Assembly (NCBI GenBank): GCA_026874595.1
Contig: CM049314.1
Location: forward strand, 34,234,229-34,298,228
DNA length: 64,000 nucleotides
Direction of reading: 5' to 3'
DNA from: Sipunculus nudus
Lineage: Eukaryota > Annelida > Sipuncula > Golfingiida > Sipunculidae
The position numbers were made by a program, and so were the translations under genes. This document shows, piece after piece, positions 30,408 through 42,099 of this stretch (positions within the stretch are counted from its first letter, which is position 1; every line of letters begins with the position of its first letter). The notes under the pieces were generated by a model. The model did no database searches and was not told the DNA's origin. It was given only the letters and a program-made list of their open reading frames with translations.

Positions 30408-31472
30408 GACGCCCTCTGCTATGACCCGATGTAACACCTGCTCGCTGTTTTGACGCCCTCTGCTATGACCCGATCTAACACCTGCTCGCTGTTTTGACGC
30501 CCTATGCTTTGACCCGATGTAACACCTGCTCGCTGTTTTGACGCCCTCTGCTATGACCCGATGTAACACTTGCTCGCTGTTTTGACGCCCTCTGCTATGA
30601 CCCGATCTAACACCTGCTCGCTGTTTTGACGCCCTCTGCTATGACCCGATCTAACACCTGCTCGCTGTTTTGACGCCCTCTGCTATGACCCGATGTAACA
30701 CTTGCTCGCTGCTTTGACGCCCTCTGCTATGACCCGATCTAACACCTGCTCGCTGTTTTGACGCCCTCTTCTATGACCAAATCTAACACCTGCTCGCTGT
30801 TTTGACGCCCTCTGCTATGACCCGATCGAACACCTGCTCGCTGTTTTGACGCCCTCTGCTATGACCCGATCTAACACCTGCTCGCTGTTTTGACGCCCTC
30901 TGCTATGACCCGATCTAACACCTGCTCGCTGTTTTGACGCCCTCTGCTATGACCCGATCTAACACCTGCTCGCTGTTTTGACGCCCTATGCTTTGACCCG
31001 ATGTAACACCTGCTCGCTGTTTTGACGCCCTCTGCTATGACCCGATGTAACACTTGCTTGCTGTTTTGACGCCCTCTGCTATGACCCGATCTAACACCTG
31101 CTCGCTGTTTTGACGCCCTCTGCTATGACCCGATCTAACACCTGCTAGCTGTTTTGACGCCCTATGCTATGACGCAATGTGACACCTGCGCGCTGTAACA
31201 TCTGCTCTCAGGCTTGACATCCACTGCTATGACCCAATCAAACACCTGCTCGCTTTTTTGACGACCAGTGCTATGACCCAATGTAACATCTACGCCCTCT
31301 CTTGATGCCCTGTGCTATGACGTTGTCATGACTTTCTTTGCTGTGACCCGATATGACGGCTGCACGCTGTCTTGACGCCCTGTGCTATGACCCAATGCAA
31401 CATCTACGCCCTGTCTTGGCCTTCTCTGCTATGACCCAATGTAACACCTGCGAGCTGTCTTGACACCCTGTC
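30408..31472 (+). repeat. 44-bp minisatellite with higher-order structure
   Basis: About 24 units in total. The first 17 are regular, with consensus GACGCCCTCTGCTATGACCC then GATCTAACACCTGCTCGCTG then TTTT, exactly 44 bp, starting at 30408 and stepping by 44. Variant units (CTATGCTTTG; GATGTAACACTTGC) recur in the same order 484 bp apart (30496 and 30980), which is 11 units. From about 31156 the array decays into diverged units with GACGCAATG, ACGCCCTGTC and similar. Minus-strand open frames of 60-74 codons here are repeat artefacts, because 44 is not a multiple of three. Confidence 0.95.
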
Positions 31473-31770
31473 ATGACCACGTATAATGCAGCGGCTTAGT
31501 ACATGGCATCTGGAGCGACGCCTTATGTCATGAGTCTATCCCGCCTCTGCTATCTTGACATCACCTGTGTTAAGCCTAAGTTGACATGTAAGCTACCAAG
31601 ACTATATATATCACAGCCATCGCCGATAACTTGTATTGATCAGATAATCATACGTGTGTGCAGAACTACAACTGCCACATTATCCACGCTCGGTCTATAT
31701 TGTTCTTGTGTACGTTGTGAACATATATTACGCAGTGGTGTGATATGTTGATAGCAGTATACTCTTCAAA

Positions 31771-32178
31771 TTAAGCTGTGTTTCCATGTATCCGCAAAAA
31801 AACACATCCGCAAAAGACGTATACGTACGTTCCATAGCGCGCAGTCCGCAAAAACTGTTTCCATAAGTACGCACGTTTTTCTTGCGGATACCCTTTCACG
31901 TGCCTCTTTTGAAACTGCAAGGATGACAGGCAGGAAGAAGGTCAATATGTCTCAACACACCTGGCGCCGGGGCGCTGTTGGTAAATGTAGGCATTTTTGC
32001 TTCCCGCAAAACGGATGAATCGCTCACCGATCCGTTTCGATGCTGTCCGTTTTTGCGGATATGCATGCGCGGAGCACATTAAAACGTACATATGGTAAAG
32101 TTTATCTTAAAAAGAGGGATCCGATTTTTTGCGAACGAGACCTACGAGATTTACGGATGAATGGAAACGCAGCTTTAA
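31771..32178. mobile_element. TTAA-bounded MITE with AAGCTGTGTTTCCAT ends
   Basis: The left end is TTAAGCTGTGTTTCCATGTA followed by TCCGCAAA. The right end, on the minus strand, is TTAAAGCTGCGTTTCCATTC followed by ATCCGTAAA, giving inverted repeats of about 28 bp with one indel. Both edges show TTAA. Inside, TTTTGCGGATA and TATCCGCAAG boxes recur in both orientations. The 408-bp unit has no transposase. A piggyBac-like non-autonomous element would fit the TTAA. Confidence 0.75.
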
Positions 32179-33729
32179 GGTGCCCCAGCTCAAAGAAATG
32201 CCACGCGTGTGAAACGGTGTATAAACTGCCCCACCCCTGGTTCACCACAATTACCCTTCTCCATTTTTCCCCCTCTGTGTCTCTTTAAGGTTACCTGCGG
32301 CGGTACATGGGCCCATAACTGATATCCTTCGTGCAGATACCATAAATAATATAGCATGTCCCGTGTATATTCAAAAATGTACCAGACTGACAGAATCATG
32401 GTGCATACATAAATACTCACAATATAATTATATGTATGTGCGTGTTATATTGAGCAAAGCAGGAATCAGGTAGTGTTTCACCCAGAGGAAATCGAATATT
32501 GACTGATCATGACGTACGAAGTAAAATGTAATGATTAACTGAACACATACGCCGGCACTACCTAGACCTACGCAGCAGTCGGGTTGTCGGAAGCAGCTTA
32601 CAATCCGTGTGTTGTGGTATAGGGAGTGTATCGTGGCGAGTGTGACACCGTTCTACGTTAGTCGTCTCGATAAGGCACGCTGGGTGTGTGAAATCAGTAC
32701 CTGTTTATATAAGTTAAACGATCAGTTTCCCTGGTCTAGTTATTCTAGTAACGGCCCAGGGATTATTAAGGCCGTGGCGTATTTGTTAAAGCAGCTCGGC
32801 TCTGTGGACCAGTCGATCATAGCTGTCAGCTCAGCTCGTAAGTAGACATACTCTTGTATCTTAAAGATATGGGATCGTGTATAGGCATCTTGGTTTTATT
32901 CAGTCTTATACAATATATAGTGCATGGAGTATGGTTTACATTTACAGTACTCTAATAATTTACCATAACCCTCTCTTAGTATATAACGGTATTATTTTCG
33001 TAATATACGTAAAACTGAATTATAACCAACGTGTACAGCTTTAATTATGGGCACAAAATTCGATATGAACAACCATTAGAGCAAATATGCAATCAGGCGA
33101 CCAAATGCTACATCTTGATAGCATAGAAAAAGTTGTTCGAGAATAACAATTTGGTATTACTGAGGTAGCCAGGAGATTAGACCTTTTATTTTAGTTAGCG
33201 TTAATATGATTTTGCAAGTGAGAGGGTGGAAAATAAGCACATATCAAAATACAGTACATATCAAAATATTCATAATGTATTTAAAGGGATCATAATAGGA
33301 AATATAATACGTTTTCTTGCGGTATTTTCAAGGTTAGGCCTATGACCTGCCATTGGCCTACAGTTACAGCCTTAAGTTAAAGCATTGGAACGAATTTCCC
33401 CTTTGTTTCATCTGTATATCCAACGGCGGAGACCGAACCAGGGGCTCATAGTGCTTAAGTAGGGCTGAAACGGACTACAGTAAGCGCTAGCTTAACTTTG
33501 TACAAACTAGCATATTACCCGTTCTTGCGTAGTTCACGAAGTTCCTGATTGATGGCGCTACGATAGACCCTTCACGATAAAATGTCAAATTTCTCAGGAT
33601 TTATGGAATTTAATGAGTAATTACCCCCTAAAGAACACACTAGACATCGTCAGTGGCGTCACTTTTTCATGAAGGGTGGGGGGATGACTCGCAAGTTTTT
33701 TTTTTAAACACACACACAAACACACACTG

Positions 33730-33783
<54 letters not shown>
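33730..33783. repeat. (AT)n microsatellite
   Basis: An AT run with one interruption (ATGT), preceded by (CA)n. Confidence 0.95.
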
Positions 33784-33788
<5 letters not shown>

Positions 33789-34055
33789 TGTAATGTCTGT
33801 GTGAAACATTTAAATATAAGTATAGTATAAGGTTTAAGAAAATAAGGTATTCTGTTTCCAGTATATGTTAATTCTAAATCAGGTTTAGATATAAAATATT
33901 TCTAATAAACTTAGAAATTGAACTAAAGTGCATAATCCTAATTGTTATATATTTCATTTCCAATATATAAAAATTATTCTCCGAATTTCTGGGGTAGGGT
34001 GATAACATATGATTACCCTCCCCCTTGCAAGAAAGTGGGGGTATATATACCCCTA

Positions 34056-34071
34056 CCCCCCCCCCCCCCCC
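34056..34071 (+). repeat. Poly-C tract
   Basis: About 16 C following ATATATACCCCTA. Confidence 0.9.
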
Positions 34072-34784
34072 ATATTGACGCCTCTGGTCACATCGTTCCC
34101 GATAGTTCAAGATCAAAATCGAGTATATCCGTGGCGTGACCATAGTGAAGATGCGTAACAAAGGTCGGGTGGCGCCACCGTCATTTGAAATAGAAATTAC
34201 GATTGATAGATTAAAAACATGTTTTCATTTTACCTTTACCAGTAAATACATCAATGGAGGTAATGCAACAAACTCCAAATATCCCGCTTTTGGTAATTCT
34301 GACGCGTGACGTTAGCAGTCGCGTCACTAAACATTAACGTTTATTACTGCTTATTCCAATGAACCATTGTAACCTGCAAGCTGATGTTAGCACGTTATAG
34401 AGGCTGACACCAGCGTGCCGTGTTAATATGATTACACTGGCAGACCACGATTCTCTGTGTACAGTCATCCGTTACCTCAAGAAGTTACGTAATGTGTACA
34501 TGCAGAAACAGTTGGGCAGTTGCCAAATTTACAAGACACGTGTAAATATTCATTCACCGTTTCCTTTAGTTCTGTCTCATTCTGTTATGTTTTTTAACTC
34601 TAGGGTACTGAGTTATCGCCTCAGCTTTGGCCTGCATCATGGATCTGGTGTGCGACTTAACGCGCTGGGATATCTAAACTTATTTCATAAATTATTTTTA
34701 CTTCCGGAGTTAATGGTTTCACCCGTGTTTGCTTGCTCCTAGGTAGGATTACTCAACCCCACAGTGCTGTAGGTACGGTGTCAT

Positions 34785-35095
34785 TCCTGATTGCCGAAAA
34801 CCGGATTGCCGACTACCACCTTGCCGATTCCTTTTGGCCGACACGCCGGTTTGCCGACTGTGTCAATTAAACTGTAATATGAAGATGGTTTTGGCATATG
34901 ATGCTTGAAATACATACTAATGACCAAACTTCATTATGTTGTATGTAGAATATGAGAAAATAGTTATATCTCAAGCTGGAATTTGAAGGTGCAGTGCAGG
35001 ACTCGGCAATGGCGGGCCCATGCGTCATGGCCGACTGAATTCACCCATGCCCGGTAGTCGGCAAGTCGGCTAAAGACAACGGTCAACATGTGAAA
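34785..35095. repeat. Inverted GATTGCCGACTACC repeat (candidate MITE)
   Basis: GCCGAAAACCGGATTGCCGA and CTACCACCTTGCCGA at the left are mirrored by CCCGGTAGTCGGCAAGTCGG at 35050-35070. The arms are short and rich in GCCGA. Boundaries are uncertain. Confidence 0.4.
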
Positions 35096-35279
35096 GGCAG
35101 GCTTCCTCAGACAAATTAAACCGTTATTAATGGTCATATTTGACATAGTCAAGATTTACTGGGTGACGGTGCCGTTGGAAGGTGTTAGGGGTGGCTGGCA
35201 CTGGCTGCAGGGATAACTCCTTGGCAAATGGTCCACACACGCGCATTTATGTAAAAGTGATGATGGGATTATGGACGGT

Positions 35280-35390
35280 AACAAGTGAATGCATACACAT
35301 ACACACGCACACATACACACACGGCAGAAGCTTGCATTCTTTGGAAACGCCGATTTCTAGTTTTCAAATCTGTTATCTTGCTTAATGATG
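35280..35390 (+). repeat. Dispersed repeat end, GAATGCATACACA...GCTTGCATTCTTTG
   Basis: Shares AAGTGAATGCA and GGCTTGCATTCYTTRGAA with 48258-48320 and includes a (CACA)n stretch. Confidence 0.4.
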
Positions 35391-35399
35391 AAGGGGCAA

Positions 35400-38090
35400 A
35401 GAGTTGTGTATTTCGGTGCTATTTATTTCTAACGTTAATGGTAGTTTGAGTCCCTTTGAACTTCGTAGGCTGGTGCACCTCCGAGACCTCCTATTTACAT
35501 CTGTTGACACTTTTATAGATCAACAACAAATTACTAATGGCATGCAATGCTGTATTGTTTACCTGTAATAGCGAAAAACCAAAGTTACTTATAAATATTT
35601 TATATGCAATGAAAGACGTTCCAAGTTGTCTGTGTTATTACTAAAGTACTTCCTTTACACAATTTATATAGTCAAGTCAGGCGATGTTTTTATTCCATTA
35701 TTGCGACGCGGCATTGTTGACATAAGACTTTTGCATAAGCTCACGGGTCACATAAAAGTAAAGTGCACATAAACATTGAACGGTAGTCACGAACAGGCAG
35801 AGAACAGTTGCACCGACTGCATAGTACGTCCGTCCCTCAATTGGTTGGTCCAAAACCTGTCGAACCGTGCAAATTGTATTTTAACTGGGCGCCACATGAT
35901 TCCATTTTCCTAAGTCGTAACATGATTCTGTGACTCATGGCAAATATAAATCATATATTAAAGCATCTCTCATGTAACTATGCAACCACCCCGACCGGTC
36001 CCGCCGCCCAACCCCAGTGTCTCTGAGTAATATCTCTGATAAAAACATTTTCTGTAAAATCAATTCAAGACTCGCTGGATAAAGACTTACATATATCCGA
36101 CACAACGTTCACTCACCTTTTCTGTTACTTCCTGGTCCACCGATTGTATGATATAGGTTGAAACACAAATCAACATGGCTGCCACGTTGATCGAAATACA
36201 AGTTTATATTCATCGGTTGGATTGATACGGGTGGTCTGATGTGGTTATTGATGACTTTGACAGACATCGATGTCATGAAATAGGGAGTCTCCATACACTC
36301 TAAGCCTAGTCGGTACACTGTTAAGATGAAGTTTATCTGTTATGAATTGGAAACCTGTATGAATGAAGAACGTTAACATTTGTATATGTTAGTAAAAAAA
36401 ATATTGTTTTTAAGTTTAACTACATGTCGTCTGTACTTCGCAAGGGTCCCTGAAGTCACTATTAAAATTTGTTTAAATACCGCTTCTCACGCTGGTATAC
36501 TAATAATATTTATAATGTTGACAATGACGTCATTGACATGTCTGTAGTTTTTATTCGAATAAGCAGGCTGAGCTTGTGATTCTTTTAATGTTTTGTCAGG
36601 AAGATCTATCAACTTTCTGCAGTAAAATACACAAAACGGGTGTGATTCTATTTTTACATGCAGCAAAACCTCACAGTGAAGAAAGGCCATCCATCAAATA
36701 CGACCAGTGCGCTATCCAGGCACATTTGGTCACAACCGACCATTAGAAACCTTTTCCCCTCACCGGTGACATCTGTTGGTGATGACTAACATTAAAAGTT
36801 CGGGACGGGTTAGTCGACAAAGAAATATCGTATTGCCCGATTCTTTTGCATTTTAACAAAAGCCACCATGATGGATAACTGAACCCGAAACCAGCAGACG
36901 ACCATTACGCGCAGTGCGCATGCTCATGGAATGGTCTATTATGACTTGTCAAGAACTGTGTCCAAAAGAACCACCTTTCTATGAATACAACGGCTTTTAG
37001 TCAAATTAAGAGAATGTCGCATTAGCGACGTTTTACTTTGCGTAGCGACATGTGCCTCTTGTATGTGTTTTTGTAAGAGCACAACACAGATATATTGTTA
37101 TGGGATCATGAATGATATAGGATTTCCCTTATGGGTGTCGTCATAGGCAAAATGTAGCATGGATAAACTTATAATATTATGATTCGTGAATATATGAATA
37201 TTACATTTAAAGGTTTAAATTGCTGACATAGTCATCTTTGGGGGTACAAGGAGTGAGGATTGCATGACTCCTCACATGAATTTATTTGTGTTATGACAGT
37301 GAAACAAAAACGTCAAACAGAGGGCAATCCATGGCACTTCACGAATAAACAGGTTCAGGAAGAGTTGGCATATGTTAAATCCAGACTTATGTATTAGATG
37401 ATTATTCTCATTAATCTTTCCTTGTATGCCCCCCCCCTCGAACCGAACCATATAATCGTGCGTCCGCCCCTGATCACTGGTATGTTCCTTCAGCTCACCT
37501 GGTCGCGATAGATAATTGACACCTGGAAATAACTAAGTAGATCACGCTGTGCGTTGTCGCGACATTTCCAGGCTAAAGCTAAGAGCTTAGAGAGAGACAG
37601 TCGCAAATCAATAAGCAAGCAGCGTGTGTCAAAGTCAAACCACCTCCTGTGAAAACCGCGTGCAGATGACGGGTGCTGCCTGTTGTACGTATGTTATGTT
37701 TGAAGATAAGGATTACCATGGAGATACTTGTATACTGATCGTTTCATAACATACACGGTACGTTATCAATATATAAACGATTTTGTTGGCTGTAGTATAC
37801 ATAATGTCTTGGCTTGTCGGTATTGTGACACGTTAATCGTTATTATTGACGACTTTTGGTAGGGAGCTGATTGCGGTTCCATTACTTGTTGTACATAAAG
37901 GTAGTTGTTCTGTACCTGCATCCGTTTGACTACATATATTATCAGCGAACGTTTCTAGCACTGTGAGTAATGCAGGGTTTCACGGTTAATACATCATATC
38001 TAATCATCAGCAGTATAGACCCTTCATGCACACAGGAATTACTCTCAAAACAACACAGTTGTTCATAAAATTATATATACATATATGAAA
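35400..38090. other. Intergenic, no feature recognised
   Basis: No exon, repeat array or element with clear ends was identified. Short open frames show no recognisable similarity. Confidence 0.45.
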
Positions 38091-38840
38091 CACGAATTGC
38101 GTTAGGTGCACTAAAAATCGAATTTAGCCTAAAGCAAATCACAAACAACCTAGGATTTTGACTGTCGTACGATGTCAGCAGGGCTGCGACAGTTGGAACC
38201 GTCATAGTTTAGGAGAGTTTTTTTATAATTTCGTGGAACGTTCACATATAAAATATATGTTGTACGACGGTCGCGGGAAAGTTGGTCAGGGCAATCTAAG
38301 TCTCATCCTACGCTCTTCCTACGAGTCGTATATAAGGGCTCTACGATGGTCGTAATAAAAAAGAAAAATTTCCCCAATTTTCTGGCGTAGACCTGTCGTA
38401 TATGTATTGCGCGATGTATGTGATTTAGGCCTAGGACAAACCTACGGCGGTCGCAGGAATGACCAACAAAGGTAGAACATACGAAGGATCGTCATAGGTA
38501 GAACTTGCGGCAATCGTTTGGCTGTCGTAAGAAAGTCCTACGATTCTTAGGGCCCCAGATAACCAAAATATCGTTCGTAAGTCGTAGGTTATCGTAACAC
38601 AGTCGTGAGGCATCGTACAAAAGCCCTACCAGACCGGCCTGACATAAAGAATAACCTACGATGCTGAAAAAAATTTGAACACGTTCAAAATTTAACGACA
38701 AGGGTCTATGACAGCTTTTACCGTCGCAAAACACCTGGATTTCGTACGACACGCCCACGACTGTTCTAGGCATTTCCCCGATTTATTGTCGTAGACCTGT
38801 CGTATATTTGTTGTGCGATATATTTGACTTAGGCTTAACT
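38090..38840. repeat. GTCGTACGAC-rich repeat block, duplicated
   Basis: The block is saturated with CGTACGAC, TCGTAGG and CCTACGA boxes in both orientations. Its end, CGTAGACCTGTCGTATATGT followed by GCGATGTATGTGATTTAGGC (38384-38431), recurs at 38789-38837. This fits two diverged palindromic copies about 405 bp apart. Its CpG content is higher than the surroundings. Confidence 0.6.
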
Positions 38841-39526
38841 GATGATTTTCAGGACATGTCTGCATCGTGTGCACTGGATCATGGTGAGCTGAAGTGAAGA
38901 CTTTTATAGACAATTTGTGTGCATCGTGTGTGCTTGTTCAAAGTTAGCTTAAGTAATGACATTATAAGAACCAAGTTACTGTCATGTGTTCATGCATTAC
39001 CTACATCATAATATTTTAAGCCGCTGGTAAAGCTTAGGATGTTTTTAACAAACGTATAATTACGTCTCAATGACTTTGAATTTGTTTTGTCGGGCCTTTG
39101 ACTCTTAGATACGCCAAATCCACAATGCTTTTCATTTGCCTATAGTTTGAACCAACATATATACCTGTGAAATCAATTACAAATAAAAAAAAAACCTTGC
39201 ACGTATAACTAAGATACCACGCTCGCTTAAAACTTCCGTTGCGAGCGTGGCATATGACCTCTAAAAAATTCTAGCCACATGACTAGTGACAATATCCTAT
39301 AAATTTGTCAGTTTAAGGTCGGTAGTTATCGGATGAGCGACGTGACCCCGTGGCCTGGGTGACACCAGGATATAAATGAATGAAAAGAAACGTGAGTTAT
39401 ACCACCCATTACGTAGACCCAAAACGGAATGGAACTGTGCAAATGAACTGACTGAAATTGATAAAATTAGTAAACGTTTAAGAAAGCATTTAAAATGGCG
39501 GCGGTTACTTCCAGCAAATAATATTT

Positions 39527-40021
39527 TTAAAGGGACATAATCAGGAGCTAAATTATGCCTATTCTTTCACACTTTCAGTTCAGTTTTACTTTATACAATT
39601 GTTTCCAAGCAAAACCATCCCAGCACATGGTCTCATTTCCTTGCATACGGCTGTTTAACACCATGTTATGGCTCTGCTTGTTGGTAAACACAGTCTGTTT
39701 ACCATAACAAGGCCGCGTGACCGAAGATCTGATTAAGAGGGGCAACACGTGTTTTTTTCAGCCAGCAGAAACGTGCATTACATTTTTGGGCCAAGTCAGT
39801 CAGGGCATCTCCTGATTGACACGTGTTTTCGCTCAGCGATGCACACTGCTCCAAGCACTGTGTTTATGTTGACATCTTTCATCGTGCCCGGTCCACTGTT
39901 TTAATATTCGTTTACAGGAGAAAACAAACGGTTTCAGGGCAATATTTTGGTAGGCACAGATTTATTTTAATGAGAAGAAGCTATTTTTCTACATTCTATT
40001 TAGGTGATTGGACCCCTTTAA
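39527..40021. mobile_element. TTAA-bounded MITE-like element, copy 2
   Basis: The 495-bp unit runs from TTAAAGGGACATAATCAGGA to GTGATTGGACCCCTTTAA and aligns along its length with 193-706, with scattered substitutions and small indels. Confidence 0.75.
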
Positions 40022-40575
40022 GTGGGACATTCGCTGATTCATTATAATCGCCAACCGACTGACCACAGAATCACCTGATTGACTGAGTTATAAAATGAGT
40101 TGAATAATGTCTAGTAATAAGGACATATAACAAATTAGACTCCTGAATTAACTGCATAATTTAGCACGAATGACATGGTAATTAACCATTCTAACATTTT
40201 TTTTTTTCGGAAAAATAAAGCGCCGTCAGAAATGTCAACTCTCAGTCCGCTATTGGACACCCTCTAGTTTATTTCTAATGATTCTTGTTTAAGTAACGTT
40301 TGCAACGTTCCGGTGCACAATGGACGTTAATTCCATTAGGTCCCAAGTCTCGCTTATTATATAACACAGGTGATATCGAATAATGGAAGATTTATCACGA
40401 TTATTTGTTCAATGAAAGGCAGAACAGAATTGTGTTTAATATAATTACAGGAGAAATAAGTCTTTTGACTTGTGTGACTTACGTTTACAGTTGGGAATTC
40501 TGGCCATATATTTAATGTTTTGCAACTAAGATAACAATGGCAGGTCTAGTGTAATAGTATTTCTTTCTTTTGCAG

Positions 40576-40623
40576 ATTGATTTTGTTGTTGCTGAAAATT
40601 GAAGCGGAGATTTCTGCAAACCC
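40576..40623 (+). other. Candidate 48-nt mini-exon
   Basis: A pyrimidine-rich acceptor (TTCTTTCTTTTGCAG) and a consensus donor (CCC|GTAAGTG) bracket 48 bases. One frame stays open (LILLLLKIEAEISANP) and would need two bases from an upstream exon. No neighbour exon with matching phase was found. It may be a UTR exon, a long non-coding RNA exon or chance. Confidence 0.2.
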
Positions 40624-40849
40624 GTAAGTGTCATGTCTTCATTTCGTTTTAATTAGCGTGAAATACGACCTGATTTTGCTCGTTGGTGTTACCTTAGTAA
40701 CAGCAAATTTTGATGATAATTTGGTCAGCAAATATCAGGTCTTCACGTTTACCTACAATTATTGGTTGCTTGGCTATGCTCTTTTAATAAGCATTATATA
40801 TATATTTATCAGAACAATATCATTTTTTATCTACTTTGGTAACACGCAC

Positions 40850-40852
<3 letters not shown>

Positions 40853-40892
<40 letters not shown>
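40853..40892. repeat. (AT)n microsatellite
   Basis: A pure AT run of about 40 bp. Confidence 0.95.
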
Positions 40893-40895
<3 letters not shown>

Positions 40896-41334
40896 ACCAT
40901 AGTAACTGGAAATTATTTTGTCCGGATAATATGGTCTGTTAGTACAAGGCCTTGGCGTATACTTTTGTTTTAACACATTTTATTATTTATGTACCGAATT
41001 AAATCGTTATTTTAAAAAGGGATTTTTGGGAGATTATGAAACACTGCGTTGCTTGGCATACTTGGGCACTTCAAAGAAGCAGGATTTAAAATTACATAAG
41101 TTTTTGGCTGTTACTCTATATACATGTTCCAAGTTACAAAAACATACCATGCCGTGATAATATTTCAGTTACATATTTTTTTGTGCATATGAGGAAACAT
41201 CAAAGCAAAAACAAAAATGTAATGTAACCGGGAAAGTTATAGAGATTATGTTGCCGCTCCCTTTTATAGCGGCTCTTTATCAGACGTTACACTTTCATAT
41301 GCAGGTGTGAATTTTAAACTAGGTAACTTTCTTT

Positions 41335-41700
41335 ACCGGTTTATTATCCCTTCCCAACGTTGCACGTGGGAATATAATAACGCCTCCGTCCGTGTGTCCG
41401 CCATTCCGTCCGTAATTTTCATTATTAGCTCGTGCAAGTAATTAAAGCCAAATTATTTGTCCTATTTCCCATCTTTTACGTACACCAGCTGAGGATCGAA
41501 ACCTACCAATAATGAGGTCTTGAGGTCAAAGAACTAGGTCACAGGACCCAAGCTCTTCTGTAAAAAGCTGTTGGAAGCATTAATGGTGGAAAGCCCTCTT
41601 TGAATGTATCAGTCCAGCATTCATTGACATTTTTCAGGACATGCCAGGATCGGGAGGTTATCATTGACCAATATAAGCAGCTTTTCAATTTACATGGCAG
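41335..41700. repeat. Dispersed repeat with CCGTCCGT head
   Basis: CCCTTCCCAACGTTGCACGT, then CGCCTCCGTCCGTGTGTCCG, then a moderately conserved-looking body with GAACTAGGTCACAGGACCCA. It looks like the reverse orientation of the GGACGGAC-tailed repeats elsewhere in the window. Confidence 0.45.
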
Positions 41701-42020
41701 ACGTAAAAATAGTTATGGTTAGTTAAAAGTAAAACTAGTGGCATTGTATTTCAAAATATTTATTTATCTGTGTCTATCAATTATTTATTTATTTAAAAAG
41801 TTTATTCAGGGTGACTTGTTCTGACTTATTTCCTTCCTCCATAAGACTGTGGTATTAAAGTATTAAAGTAAGTACCTTGAAGTACAATAAAGGTGATAAT
41901 TTTTGTTATTCAGGTGAAATGACATAATATTATTTGCAACACTCTCCATATGCAGGTTCAAATGTAATAAATCGGTCATATGGATTTCTCGTTTATGATG
42001 ACTTGTGAAGTAACTATACA

Positions 42021-42021
42021 T

Positions 42022-42093
<72 letters not shown>
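42021..42093. repeat. (AT)n microsatellite
   Basis: An AT run with two AATAT interruptions. Confidence 0.95.
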
Positions 42094-42098
<5 letters not shown>

Positions 42099-42099
42099 T

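Noticed and set aside
30345-31053. Minus-strand frames reading HRVIAEGVKTASR repeats
   Set aside because: These are translations of the 44-bp minisatellite, whose length is not a multiple of three; there is no start or splice context.
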